Below are positions 30,285 through 42,493 of a stretch of DNA of 64,000 nt, piece after piece. Each line of letters opens with the position of its first letter. Within the stretch, counting starts at the first letter, position 1. A model generated the notes under the pieces. The model did not search any database, was not told the origin of the DNA, and saw only the letters and a program-made list of their open reading frames with translations. The DNA comes from Tritrichomonas musculus (Eukaryota; Parabasalia; Tritrichomonadida; Tritrichomonadidae), in the NCBI GenBank assembly GCA_039105265.1, contig JAPFFF010000003.1, forward strand, positions 2,294,001 to 2,358,000. Reading direction: 5' to 3'. Made by a program: the position numbers and the translations under genes.

Positions 30285-30368
30285 ATGTTATTAAAATTGC
30301 GTATTTTTTATAATTTCTTTTTCTTTTTCTTATTTTTTATATCACATTTCAATAATAAAGGGAAGTTG

Positions 30369-32024
30369 ATGAGCGATTTGAATTTACAAAAGCCAGATGC
30401 ATTAATGAATCCTGAAGTATTAAATCATATAGATGAATATATTCAAAAGGGAGGAGATATAAATTCAATGATTTCATTTTTATCAAGTGGATATAAAGGA
30501 AACTTTCACATTATTGATGCTTTTGGATTTATTTTACAAAGTCTAGGTGTGGAATTTCGAGATTCTTTTGAAAAATTTCTCAAAGAACAAATAATTCAGA
30601 TATTCGATCCAGAAATTACAGACCAAAAGTTTGACATTAAAAATCCTCCAAGTTGGATTGAGTCTCTTTCATCAAATAATTTTTGGATTTCTGTAATTTC
30701 TGATCTTCTGAAAAAATACCCAACTTCAAGCTTTTTATTATATTCGTATGATATAATCTGCCAAAGATCTCCACAATTTGTAAAGATGATTCCACCATGT
30801 AGAGTATCATATGATAGTTATTGTGCTGTTGTATCAAGTCATTTGCCACTCATCAGAGGACAATATTTAAGTACGTCACATAATCAAAAATTACTTAAAA
30901 CATTCTTATCGATGATAACTGCTGATGATTTAACTATTTCGCATACAGCATTTTTATTAGACAGAAATCAAGACATTTCGTTAATCAATGCAATTATAGA
31001 TTTCTTAGAGAATAGGAAATCTTCTCAAAAAACTTTTTTGACTCTATTAATGCGACTTGAAGGTTGTGATGATAATATCATTGAAACACTTCAAGGTGAT
31101 AAGCAACTTGATTTTGAGATAATTATGCAATTAAGTATGATTGGCACAAATTCTTCTTTTTTACGTGATTATGTTTTACGTAGAATGACGAAAGAAATTT
31201 TTAATCCAAAATTTGATAAAGATTATCGAAGTCTTCTTATTAAATCCATTTTAATTTTGACTAATACAACTGTTGATGAAGAATTATTTCTTGATGGAAT
31301 CCAATGTTTTCTTAATTGGGGTTTTAACTCAAGCAATGAAATCGCTCTTGTTCTATTTTGTGCGAAAGTCAAATTTTGCGCTTCAGCAATGATTCCAATC
31401 ATATCAAAACGAATTTTATCATCAAATCCGAAGTTTTTTGCTGACAATCCTCAGCCTCCAACTGTTGAAAAGTTATTATTATGTGAGATTTCATATTGGC
31501 ATCGAGATTTAATTCCAAGAGTTTATCGCATTGTTGAAAAAGGGATTGAATCCTCATCATCACGCCATGATCTTGACAATAACGAAATTCATAGTATGCT
31601 AAGTGAATTATATGAAATCATTGTTTACTTATTTGAGCTTGGAGCATATAAAAATGTTTTAAATCTCTTTACCAAAAAATTAGCAGATAGTGATTCTGAT
31701 TTGAAGAGAAAAGCATTAATCAAGATTCTATCAAAAGCATTTCCTCCCTATTCGAAAGAATTTCTATCTCATATGTTAAAATGTTTGACAGACCCTATAG
31801 TAAAACCTTTATTTTTCCCATCGAGAGGGATTCCAGCTCTTCCTGTTCAAATCTCAGGACTTGAAGTTGTTTTTCGTTTTACTGATCGTGTGAATAAAGA
31901 CGAAGCTTCTAGTTCAGATCCAAAAGAAGTGCCTATATATGACAATCTTCGAACAAGCGCAAGACAGACTATTGAAATTGCACGTGGCCATAAACAGCAT
32001 ACACTTACAAGCTTCTTTAGATGA
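30369..32024 (+). CDS. NELF-C/D (TH1) homologue
   Basis: A 551-residue helical-repeat protein. The ORF opens at 30285, but the first 28 residues are a Phe run read from a T-rich spacer, so I use the ATG at 30369 (MSDLNLQKPD). Matches to metazoan NELFCD run along the whole length: NPEVLNHIDEYIQKGGDINS, then FDPEITDQKF and PPSWIESL (human FDPRKADSIF and TPAWLEQM), later EKLLLCEISYWHRDLIPRVY and, near the end, FPPYSKEFLSHMLKCL (human APPYTSDFVQLFLPIL). NELF holds RNA polymerase II paused near promoters. No other NELF subunit is in this window. Confidence 0.75.
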   Translation: MSDLNLQKPDALMNPEVLNHIDEYIQKGGDINSMISFLSSGYKGNFHIIDAFGFILQSLGVEFRDSFEKFLKEQIIQIFDPEITDQKFDIKNPPSWIESLSSNNFWISVISDLLKKYPTSSFLLYSYDIICQRSPQFVKMIPPCRVSYDSYCAVVSSHLPLIRGQYLSTSHNQKLLKTFLSMITADDLTISHTAFLLDRNQDISLINAIIDFLENRKSSQKTFLTLLMRLEGCDDNIIETLQGDKQLDFEIIMQLSMIGTNSSFLRDYVLRRMTKEIFNPKFDKDYRSLLIKSILILTNTTVDEELFLDGIQCFLNWGFNSSNEIALVLFCAKVKFCASAMIPIISKRILSSNPKFFADNPQPPTVEKLLLCEISYWHRDLIPRVYRIVEKGIESSSSRHDLDNNEIHSMLSELYEIIVYLFELGAYKNVLNLFTKKLADSDSDLKRKALIKILSKAFPPYSKEFLSHMLKCLTDPIVKPLFFPSRGIPALPVQISGLEVVFRFTDRVNKDEASSSDPKEVPIYDNLRTSARQTIEIARGHKQHTLTSFFR

Positions 32025-32842
32025 AGCAAATTAAGTATAAATAGATAATAATTATATTATATAACATATTAAATAATCAAGTATTTATTGTTAAATAATT
32101 CAATGATATTACACAAATTTTGTGAGACATTTGATTCTTTTCTCAATTTGTAAATTTTCATATTCTATAAATATACATAAATAAATGAAAACATACAAGA
32201 AACTATTTTTTTAAACTTACTTGAGATTATCATAAAATGAAATATTCAAGCCTAAGGAGCTTAATTTTGAATTAATCAATAAAATCTAATCTATTTATTC
32301 TATGTTTAATCGATAATAGTCCCAAAATTCATTTCTTAAAACACAAATTAAGACATCAAAAGGCCAAAAACTTCAGAAAAAAAAAATCAAAATCCATGTT
32401 TGTTGATTCTGGATTCACAGTTAAAAGAAAAGAAAACTCTCTTTGAAATTCAAAATTACAAAATGAATCATAAGTAATGATCATTTAAAAAATCATACTT
32501 TGCAACTCTAAAAAGAGTTTTTGGTGAATAATCAAAACTTTTATTAGCCAATTCTCAAATTGAAAAGAGATTACATTCCATTCAAAAAAGAAAATGATCA
32601 ATTACATATGTAAATAGTTAAAACCCAAGAGTATTATAATAAAAAAAACATATTTTAATTTATTTTAATTTTTTCAATTATTCCTATTCAAAAAAATTCA
32701 ATGACAACTGAAAAATAAAAACATATATTTAGCTGCAATCAACGAATAAATTTTTATAAATAATTAATAATTCCAATTAATATTTTATTATAAATATAAT
32801 ATATCAAATAAACGAATTTTTATTCCAAACAAAACTCCACTC
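32025..32842. other. Gene-free AT-rich DNA
   Basis: About 800 bases after the NELF gene. Short UAAA motifs at its start could serve poly(A) addition. Nothing else recognised. Confidence 0.5.
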
Positions 32843-34473
32843 AACGTATTTCCAGAAATGCGCAAAAAATATACATTTTTCCAGAAATGCGTAAAAAATA
32901 AACGTTCGTTTTTTGTAAATGTTTTATTGTTTTTTAATTTTTCAAAATGCCTATTTATTTTCAATTGTTTTAATTATGATACTTAATAAATACATGCTCA
33001 TATGAAATACATTAACCATTTATTTCACTGATTGATGTTCTTTATACGGAAAAACAAGAAATTTTTATTTTTATTTTTTTTATAATAATTTTGACAAAAT
33101 TTATTATCGCTCTGACTGATAAGCTTTAAAGTTGTATAATATGATTTTATGAGGTTTAACTATTATTTATTAAAGAGTTGAGTTAGGGTCTTAAATGACG
33201 CATTGAAAAAAAAGAAAAACAAATATTACTGTTTGTTCATGAAGGATTATTAAAGTAAATCGTTTTTAAATCATTCCAACTTTTTAAACAATGTGTAAAC
33301 AATTGTTTTGCTAATCAACTAGATTAAATTCTTAGAGTGTCAAGAAAAATTATGATGATCATTTATCCGAATGATCATTTTTTTTCCATGCATTTATTAA
33401 ATTCAAGCATAATAATTCGATCAATAATCACGTAATTAAATCAAATATATATTGTATTTTTTCTGAAAATAAATATAACTACGACAATTATTGATCATTT
33501 TAAAATTTTTGTAATATTGTGAAAAATATATAATATCAAATTTTATATTCTAAAATATATCACGAAAAAATAAATTTGAGAAAGGTAAAAACATTGTAAC
33601 GCATCATAAATGAAGTTTTTTCTATATAAATAAAAAATTCAATAGTATTCAAAAAGTCAACTATTAAAATCAGTAAAAATCATTATTGAACCATTACTTA
33701 AACAAAACGCCATAATTAATATTTTAATTGCATTGAGTATTATACATTTATTGCCAATAAAGGTCCTAATAAACAAATATAATTATATTTTTTTTAATTT
33801 TAAAGAATTTTTAGTCATTTTTTTGGAATTTATGCTTTTCTTGATATTCCAATTAAAAATAGCTAATAAATATTTATTTAATACTCGTTGCTGATTTAAA
33901 TTATTATGCTTGAATTTAATAAATGCATGGAAAAAAAATGATCATTCGGATAAATGATCATCATAATTTTTCTTGACACTCTAAGAATTTAATCTAGTTG
34001 ATTAGCAAAACAATTGTTTACACATTGTTTAAAAAGTTGGAATGATTTAAAAACGATTTACTTTAATAATCCTTCATGAACAAACAGTAATATTTGTTTT
34101 TCTTTTTTTTCAATGCGTCATTTAAGACCCTAACTCAACTCTTTAATAAATAATAGTTAAACCTCATAAAATCATATTATACAACTTTAAAGCTTATCAG
34201 TCAGAGCGATAATAAATTTTGTCAAAATTATTATAAAAAAAATAAAAATAAAAATTTCTTGTTTTTCCGTATAAAGAACATCAATCAGTGAAATAAATGG
34301 TTAATGTATTTCATATGAGCATGTATTTATTAAGTATCATAATTAAAACAATTGAAAATAAATAGGCATTTTGAAAAATTAAAAAACAATAAAACATTTA
34401 CAAAAAACGAACGTTTATTTTTTACGCATTTCTGGAAAAATGTATATTTTTTGCGCATTTCTGGAAATACGTT
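32843..34473. mobile_element. 1.63-kb foldback element with 575-bp arms
   Basis: Bases 32843-33417 return as a reverse complement at 33899-34473 (position x pairs with 67316-x), nearly without mismatch, around a 481-base loop. The tips carry two direct copies of TTTCCAGAAATGCG(C/T)AAAAAAT. There is no ORF. Near-identical long arms mean recent formation or ongoing gene conversion. No common tip sequence with the 1-3109 foldback was seen. Confidence 0.88.
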
Positions 34474-34852
34474 CACCTTTAATTTTTGAGAAAATTTTCA
34501 GATCAGGTATGTCCTTAGCGAGTCCCCGGTAAACTCGGATAATTAAACTGTCTTCCTCGAAATTATTCCTCTAACTTTTTTCGAGAAAAAGATTTTACTC
34601 TAACGTTTATTTTTTTTAGTTCACATTTTTTTACTCGGGTAAATTTTACTTTTTTACCGATTCTTACCGCCAGCCGCGGGGTCTCGGCTTCGCTCGACTA
34701 TGTAGCCTCGGAAAAAATTATGTAAAAATATAAAAAAACTAAAAATAATTTTATTTTTTATTTCTCTCAAAAATAAAAATAATTGAGAGAAAAAATATTT
34801 TCTTTCAATTTTTGAATGTCCTTACAAAAAGTCTCTTTTGGGTAATCAGTAC
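34474..34852. repeat. Degenerate repeat with GC-rich words
   Basis: Contains TCCCCGGTAAACTCGG and CCAGCCGCGGGGTCTCGG within AT-rich DNA, and the string ATTATGTAAAAAT also found inside the 3804-4171 element. It looks like a decayed repeat; boundaries are not clear. Confidence 0.35.
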
Positions 34853-36622
34853 ATTCACTTCACCGAAAATAATCATCTCATGTCACTAAAATAATAACGT
34901 ACAAAAATACGATGAAAAATAATTCAAAATAATGCAAAATATTAATTACATTTTTCTTTAAAATGAGAGTATAAAGTAACTTATTTACATAATAAAAATT
35001 ATTCAAATATTTATTATTATTATATTGTTCAATTAGTGTATAATTATTTCGTAAATCAATTGAGAAATAAGTCATTTTCTTAAATTTTTTATGTAAATTT
35101 GAATTTAAATCTATATATGGTTAATAAATTGGAAATACAACAGATAATATATTTTATAAATAAAATATAAAATATTATTATTTATTTTTAATTCATAAAT
35201 ATTTTATTTGACTCGAGATATAAACGAAATATCATTTTTTAAATGTTTTTTAAATTCTCAACATCCATTAAAACCAATTATGGCAAATGTCAGTATTGTA
35301 TATATAGAAGTATCATAAGATAAAAAATTCATTCAATTAAACTAAAAATAAAAAAATCAAATAACGAGTTTTCACTTCACATGAATACCTCTAAATTTTT
35401 ATTAAAAAGGATTGAAAAGATTGTAAATTTTTTAATAAACTTTTGCAAGAGAGATTGTGCCTCAGCTTTTTGAGAGAACTAATTGAAAGAAAAAATAGGA
35501 GAAAAATGGAGAATAATATTTTGAGAATATTTATGTATAGTTGGTGGACATAATTATGTTTTTGGGACATAATCATGTTTGCTCAACTTTTTGAATGGTA
35601 CACAAAAATAAAACACATTTTTCTCAATACTTTTTAAAGATAATTTGATAATATTATATGCTTTATTAATGTATTTTATGTACATCATTATTTAATTAAA
35701 TGAGCTATTATATTTGTGATTTATATGAAATTTTGCCATTAATGTAAAAAAAAGTCAAAATGCTTATTTTATTCTCAATAATTGAAACTTGGGATTTAAT
35801 AATAATATCATTAATTCATAATCAGTAATGATATAATTTTGTCAGATAATTAATATCTAAAAACTTTCATATAAGAAAATTTTGATGCACAAAATAAAGT
35901 TAAAAATCATATCACTTTTTTGTTTTTTTCAATAAAAAATAAAAACTTTTAAATTTTTATTTAAATATTTGATATAATGCATATAGTATAATGATATTGA
36001 AAGAATAAAATTGGCGGTTCTACTCAAGATCTATTACCTTAATGAAAAAGAGTAACTTCAGAGGTATTCATGTGAAGTGAAAACTCGTTATTTGATTTTT
36101 TTATTTTTACTTTAATTGAATGAATATTTTATCTTATGAAAAAATATTAAGATTATTTACTTCTATATATTCAATACAGGCATTTGCCATAATTGGTTTT
36201 AATGGATGCTGAGAATTTAAAAACCATTTAAAAAATGATATTTCGTTTATATCTCGAGTCAAATAAAATATTTATGAATTACAAATCAATAATAATATTT
36301 TATACTTTATTTATAAAATATATTATCTGTTTTATTTCCAAATTACTCGCCATATATAGATTTAAACACAAATTTACATAAAAAAAACTAAGAAAATGAC
36401 TTATTTCTCAATTGATTTACGAAATAATTATATACTAATTGTACAATATAATAATAATAAATATTTAAATAAATTTTATTATGTAAATAAGTTACTTTAT
36501 ACTCTCATTTTAAAGAAAAATGTAATTAATATTTTGCTTTATTTTGAATTATTTTTCATCGTATTTATGCACGTTATTATTATTTTAGTGATGTGAGATG
36601 ATTATTTTCGGTGAAGTGAAGT
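34853..36622. mobile_element. Foldback element, about 540-bp arms
   Basis: CACTTCACCGAAAATAATCA near 34855 returns inverted near 36603-36622, and the arms extend inward to GTTTTCACTTCACATGAATA near 35370 and its inverse near 36065-36086. Arms are less perfect than in the neighbouring foldback. The loop (about 35393-36058) carries part of another repeat that is found inverted at 38.26-38.69 kb. A piece of the inner arm (ACATGAATACCTCT) is found once more near 37342. Confidence 0.75.
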
Positions 36623-38261
36623 TAATGGTGAAGTAATTATTGAAAAATATAAATTTGCTCATCTTCATAAAAATATTAATAAAAATATTTTTTACAAAGT
36701 ATATTTATTAATTACAATATTATTAAAATAATTATAATATTTAATATATTGAAAACCATAAAATAATCACAATACAAGCCAACTTATTTTTAAAAAATTC
36801 AATTGATAATCATCGTTTAATTGAATTTTTCATTTTTTTTTTGTTAATTTATCTATTTAATATATTATGTAAACCTTAAATATAAAATTATTATTGTATA
36901 TAATTAATAATAAATACTATATATAAAAAATAAAATAATGTTTTAATAAAAATACTACTAGGATAAATAATGTTTATTATTTCAATATTAAAAATATAAT
37001 AACTGAAAAAGTTAAAAATTTATTAAAAATAAAATAAAATATAAACAAGTGTATCTCTAGAAAAAGAATGTTTTTAAAACATATAACTATTGATATGTTA
37101 TCAAAATATATGTAATATGATAATTAATTAAACATAATCAAATACATATTTATATTTCATAAACTTTTATATAAAAAAATTATATTGCCTCTCAATTATA
37201 AAACAATTTTTATTCAGAAAAATAAAAATAGAAATATCTCAAAAAAAGAGTATAAAATTCTTATCCATTAAAGTATTTTCTTAGTTACAAAATAAAAATA
37301 AAGAAAATATGATCAAAATTAAAATATTTCGTCAATTTCTCTACATGAATACCTCTGTAACTTCTGAAATAACTTAAAAAGACTTTCAATTTTAGACATT
37401 GAGAAATTATTTTCATTATTTTAATAGTTCTTCTATACTTACCTAATATTTATTGATTAATTGCTATTTTTAATGCTATTATAATAGAAAAAATAAAAAA
37501 GTGAAATTTGTATATTTCTTAGAAAAACCTGAAATCTTGATGGGCAACAATGATTTTTAGAGGATTAATAATATATTTCATTGTATGTGTTATCAAATAA
37601 TGTAATTCTGAAATCATATCAATTATGCATGAGTGATTTATGAATGATTTTGAATGAAAAAAAGAAAAATGCAATTTTTCCAAGATTGATTCTTTTTCAA
37701 CCATATTATTATATTTAATATATTATATGCATCATATAGATGATTAATACTGCATCTAATTTGAAATAAAATAAACTCATTTTTCAAAATTAGTAATTTT
37801 GTATGAATGATTTTTGTCATATTTTGAAAACACTTTTTCTTTTTATATAATTATTATTTCAATAAATTTTTTTCTAAAATATAATATATACATTATATTC
37901 TAAAATAATAACAATGTTAGAGCAAATTAAAACAACCTTTTTTTTATGGTAAAAGTATGAAATGTGATATGAAATGAGTTTTTTGAGTAGTGAAATGAAA
38001 ATGAAACCATTTTTTCTAATTATCTATTTTATTTCAATAAATAATAATGATACATTTTAATTATAGATAAAAAGTAAATTATAATTTTTTTCAAATAATA
38101 AAAAAATATTCAGAAATTAAAAATTCGATATCATATTTTTGATCAAATTTAGTTTGATAAAAGTGAATGAAAATCTGGGAATAGAATGTATCCAATATGA
38201 TATTAATTGTTCTACAATTGTTTTTTTAAAAGTCCAATTTGAATATATAGAAATGATGTGA
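36623..38261. other. Gene-free AT-rich DNA
   Basis: About 1.6 kb of very AT-rich sequence. Apart from the ACATGAATACCTCT piece near 37342 I see no structure, gene or RNA. Confidence 0.5.
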
Positions 38262-38690
38262 AAACATAATTATATCTCTAAAACAGAATTATGTCCACCA
38301 ACTATAAATAAAAAAATTGATGCATCTTTTTATATTTTTACATAATTTTTACCGAGACTTACATCAAAAGGAAGGATCGGTAAAAATTTTGTAACATAAA
38401 AAGATGCATTTTTTTTAACATGAATAGTCTCAGTAAATTATCCCTTTCGGCCGTACGCCGTAATTGAAGATTTTTTTATGTAAAGTATTCAAAAAGTTGC
38501 ACTTTTGCCGTGTGCCGTAGAAATTTTGTAAAATAAACTATTCAATGAACGACCAAATAGCCGTATTTTACAAAACCGCCGAAGGGCTACTCAGTAAATA
38601 TTATTCTACATTTTCTTCTTATTTTTTTCTATTAGTTCTCTCAAAAAGCTGAGGCACAATCTCTCTTGCAATAAATTTTTTAATAAACTA
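38262..38690. repeat. Inverted copy of 35428-35580 with 285-bp insertion
   Basis: Reverse complement of 38601-38690 matches 35428-35520 (shared GAGAGATTGTGCCTCAGC), and 38270-38312 matches 35529-35575 (shared AGTTGGTGGACATAATT). In the 38-kb copy about 285 bases (38316-38600) interrupt the match. The insert begins with a hairpin (GATGCATCTTTTTAT and inverse) and has GC-rich words (CGGCCGTACGCCG, GCCGAAGGGC). Confidence 0.65.
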
Positions 38691-39758
38691 CAGCATAAAT
38701 TTAAACGAAACAGACCTCTCAATTATAGTTTGTCTTATCGTGGAAAATGAAAAATACTTTTAAAAAACATAGTTTTTTGCTAATTTTTTTAATAATTTTT
38801 TAATCGTTTAAAAGTAACTTTTTTAATTAAATTTTAACGTTTAGAAAATATTTTTTTCGATCATAAATAATTGAAAAATATATAAATCACGATCATTAAA
38901 ATTTCAGTTAAATATTATCGTCTAACGATTAAAAAAATCTCAAAAAATCTCAAAATTGAATGAATTTTTATACGAAAACCTTTCAATTTTTTCGTATACC
39001 GCTTTTTTTTTGGCCTTCAATATGGTGAATAAAAACGGTTTCTTATACGAAAAACCGTCGATTTTTTCGTATACCGCTTTTTTTGGCCTTCCCTATGGTC
39101 AATTAAAATTGAATACTTATTCGATTTTTTTTTTTAATTTTACATAACCGTTTATATTGACCTATTATAAGGCAGATTATTTTAGCCTTAAGCTGCCAAA
39201 TAAATAATCAAATTTTAATACAATAAGCTTATTGTAATGGCTAAATATTTTACCTTTCAATTTTAATGTTTTTAAAATATTGTTATATCTCAGTTTTTTA
39301 TATTAAAATCATTTTATTTATTTATTTATTTGAAATAAATATTTACTATTCAAAAATTGTGTTACAATATTTTTTTAATTATTTACGTTTTTTACAAAAA
39401 ATGGTTATATTTTTTTCTATTTTTTCCTTATTGTAGTAAATTTAGTTCCATTACGATAAAAATTAGCTGTATAATAAACCTTTTTTTATATAAATATTTA
39501 TTCCACATTTTGAGATAAATGAATTTTAAAAATTTCGAGTCAAAAACCGCTTTGGGTTGGCGGTAATTTGCGACCCCTGGTTAAAATATACCTAAAATTT
39601 TTGACCCGATTGAAAGTGGGTAAATCGGGTACCCCTTACAAGGTCTAAATTTGATAAAAAAATTGAATATTTAAAAAATTCAAAATTAAATCCACTTAAT
39701 TCTGATTGAACTTTTAATTTATATTCAATATAATACCGTTTAAGTTTATAATAATCAA
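38691..39758. other. Gene-free region with a 75-bp duplication
   Basis: A 75-bp tandem duplication at about 38969-39118 (shared TTTTTTCGTATACCGCTTTT and TTGGCCTT). Around 39540-39640 lies another GC-rich patch (GGGTTGGCGGTAATTTGCGA). Otherwise AT-rich with no gene. Confidence 0.55.
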
Positions 39759-41291
39759 ATGACGAGTTATAGAAAATCGACTGGCGTTACTAATTATCGA
39801 CAATATCAAGTTCCTTCCAGTAGCAGAATATCAAATTCAAATCCTGATAATAAATCATTATATTTATATAACCAATCTTCTATAAAGTATTCAGCAAATT
39901 ACCAAAAGAAGCCAAACGATGAAAGAACGCCACTAAATTTAACTAATTATAGAGCAAATGTGATTTCTAGTAATACTGGTGGTGAAAAAATGAATCCAGC
40001 TTTTACACCAATTTTGAGCTATCAATTTGCGCACAGAATTAATTATAGTAAAGATTATGAAAAAAAAGATAATCCAACTTATTTTTCACCACAATATATC
40101 CCTACTAATTCAAAAATAGCTAAAAGTCCTCCTGCAACTGAGCAGCATTTGCCATCTACTTCATATCAAATTCCGAAAATTAGCGATAATAAAAAAGACT
40201 CTGAATCATATTTTCGTCCAACTTCATATCATCAAAAATATTCAAGTGTAATGACAAACTTTCAATATAAAGATGATTATAAGCCAACAGAATATGTAAC
40301 AAAGTCATCAACAGCTTCTTCTAAATTATTAAAGGCCATTCAAGATCAAAATCAAAGCCAAATCCAGAATCAAAATCAAAATCAACCTTATGATCCAACT
40401 CCGAAAGATCAAGAAAATCCAGCATTCGATTATAATGCTTCATTGTTTTTTGCAAAACAAGCATTATTAAATGGGTCGAACTATAAGCAGTATCGTCCTA
40501 ATGATATTGAACAAAAAGATTCAAGTCAAACAGATATTAATCAAAATTTCGATCTTTCGAAATCGCCGCAATCCGCTTATAACCCATCACAATTCAATAT
40601 TAATGGAAATGATAATAATAATTCTGTCACGTCCTATTTTTCTAAAAGCAACAACAATGACACAAATTATAAAAGCAATTTTAGCTTCAATAGCAATAAT
40701 AATGATCTTTATAACAATAAAACTAATTTTAGTTTTAATAATACCGCAAATAATAACTTTGATTATTTAAAAACTACCCAAAATCAGCTTCAAATTCCTA
40801 ATAATAATGAGAACGAATTTGATGATGATTATCTAGCCAAATTAAAAAAATCTATATCAACATCAGTTTCTGAAAATTCAAATTCTAAAACAAATTTTGA
40901 TTCATACAAATATTCTAATAATGATCTTGATGGATTTACCAATTATCATATGGACAAAAATGGTAATAATAATGGTAATGGTAATCATTCCTTTGATGAA
41001 GAACCGATTACAATTAATATACCAAAAAGAAAAGAAAGAATTGAGCCAGCTGCTGTACAAGATGGAAATGATAAAAGCATTGACCTCCAAGCAAAATTGG
41101 CAAAATTCAGACAGACGATTTCTTTAGTTAGGAAGACAGAGGAAGATTACGGAGATCTCTTTCCTCAAGACAAGTCGAAAACAGATAATAATGATAACAA
41201 AGAAAACGATGAAGCTATGCTTAAAGACGCACCGAATGATATGCTAAGTGAACCTTCATTAATATTTGCAGATTCGCAAAACCAAAGCTAA
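39759..41291 (+). CDS. Asn/Gln/Ser-rich protein of unknown function
   Basis: A 510-residue low-complexity protein dominated by Asn, Ser, Tyr, Lys and Gln, with runs such as NNNDTNYKSN and a QNQNQNQ tract near residue 210. The N terminus repeats SY and NYR motifs. Only the C-terminal part has an ordered look (DLQAKLAKFRQTISLVRKTE), a likely coiled helix. Possibly a cytoskeletal or RNA-granule protein (inference). No family recognised. The sequence upstream of the ATG has no clear initiator apart from ATAATCAA. Confidence 0.7.
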   Translation: MTSYRKSTGVTNYRQYQVPSSSRISNSNPDNKSLYLYNQSSIKYSANYQKKPNDERTPLNLTNYRANVISSNTGGEKMNPAFTPILSYQFAHRINYSKDYEKKDNPTYFSPQYIPTNSKIAKSPPATEQHLPSTSYQIPKISDNKKDSESYFRPTSYHQKYSSVMTNFQYKDDYKPTEYVTKSSTASSKLLKAIQDQNQSQIQNQNQNQPYDPTPKDQENPAFDYNASLFFAKQALLNGSNYKQYRPNDIEQKDSSQTDINQNFDLSKSPQSAYNPSQFNINGNDNNNSVTSYFSKSNNNDTNYKSNFSFNSNNNDLYNNKTNFSFNNTANNNFDYLKTTQNQLQIPNNNENEFDDDYLAKLKKSISTSVSENSNSKTNFDSYKYSNNDLDGFTNYHMDKNGNNNGNGNHSFDEEPITINIPKRKERIEPAAVQDGNDKSIDLQAKLAKFRQTISLVRKTEEDYGDLFPQDKSKTDNNDNKENDEAMLKDAPNDMLSEPSLIFADSQNQS

Positions 41292-41417
41292 AATATTTGT
41301 TTTAAATATTTTTTTAATTATTTATTTCATCCATTTATTGTTTTAGAAGTTAATAAAGTATTATTTATAAAATAAAAAATTAATTATAATATTATATTTC
41401 TAGGAGCAAGTTAGTAA

Positions 41418-42287
41418 TTAATCGTTTTCAATTAGAAGAGTTCCTGATATATCAAATCCAGCGAGTATAATTGATTGATTATTTTGGTGATTTAATCCTG
41501 TATTTATAACTTGGAAATTTCTGAAGTAAAAATCGTTAGGTTTAACATCAAATCTTGCAACTGCTGATGGTTTTCTAAGATCCTCATTATTTATTCTTGT
41601 ATCTAAATCAATTTTTTCATTTTTCTGATTAAATCCAACTATCTTCCAGCTTTTAATACCTCCAACAGCAGTTCTATCAGATGTATCTGGAGGAGAAATC
41701 ATTTTATAGGAAGTCAATCTAACTTTTAAGAAAGGTGGTAAAGTAATTGTAAAGTAAGAGTTTTCAAGTGGTGCACTTACATAGAAAGTATCAAGTTTGA
41801 AATCAAAAAGGTTCACTATTGATGAACTATTGTTATAATTACTACTTTTTATTTGATCAAAACCAATTAATCCATTACTTGATTTTTCAAAATCAATTAA
41901 ACAAGATGGTTCATCAATTCCACCACCTGTTGATATTTGGAGAAGAATATCCTCAACAACATAATTGCATTCCTTTGATGGACATTTCATAGCTTCAATA
42001 AATTCTCTAAAGGTTTCTGATGGAATTTTTGATTTATAAATCAGATTTCCGCGGATATTGGATAAAACAGAATTTTGATTGTACATCCATCTTTTTAAAA
42101 TTGAAAGAGCTAACTCATCAGGTAGTTTCTCTGCGTTTTCAATAACTTCGATATCGTCAATATTTAGCAGTGAAAAATTAAGTTTACTGATTTTTTCAAG
42201 AGCGTCTGGTATCAATTCTCCATTTGAATCATAGTTGTTTGGGTCATCGTATATTGCATTGAACGATTCAATTACTTCGCTTGACAT
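41418..42287 (-). CDS. F5/8 type C (discoidin)-like domain protein
   Basis: A 289-residue protein. The C-terminal ~150 residues fit a galactose-binding-like jelly roll: NLFDFKLDTFYVSAPLENSY, FTITLPPFLKVRLTSYKM, IKSWKIVGFN, and near the end VKPNDFYFRNFQVINTG, LAGFDISGTLL (the usual 'L..FE.fG' ending). The N-terminal half is helical and may be a BTB-back-like region. Such proteins are numerous in trichomonads, mostly without assigned function. Confidence 0.6.
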   Translation of the reverse strand: MSSEVIESFNAIYDDPNNYDSNGELIPDALEKISKLNFSLLNIDDIEVIENAEKLPDELALSILKRWMYNQNSVLSNIRGNLIYKSKIPSETFREFIEAMKCPSKECNYVVEDILLQISTGGGIDEPSCLIDFEKSSNGLIGFDQIKSSNYNNSSSIVNLFDFKLDTFYVSAPLENSYFTITLPPFLKVRLTSYKMISPPDTSDRTAVGGIKSWKIVGFNQKNEKIDLDTRINNEDLRKPSAVARFDVKPNDFYFRNFQVINTGLNHQNNQSIILAGFDISGTLLIEND

Positions 42288-42493
42288 ATGCTCTGAACTG
42301 ATTTTTTTATCAAAAATTTGACTAAAAATATATTCAAAAAAAGTCGTAAAATCCTCTTAAAGGATTTTCAAATTATTTGTTGAAAAAAACTAATAAAAGC
42401 CATTACATTTCTATTCGAATGCGTATTATAAGAGAGTATCATCATTTATATATTTAAAAAATTATGAAAATTGAAAGAGAATTTTTTTATAGT

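Noticed and set aside
30285-30368. Phe-rich N-terminal extension of the NELF-C/D ORF as a signal peptide
   Set aside because: It is the T-rich spacer right after the preceding stop; homologues start at the later Met and are nuclear.
34878-36596. Paired 65-66-codon ORFs (MTYFSIDLRNNYT...) as a duplicated gene
   Set aside because: They are the same sequence in the two inverted arms of a foldback, AT-rich and without protein-like conservation; arm identity explains the similarity.
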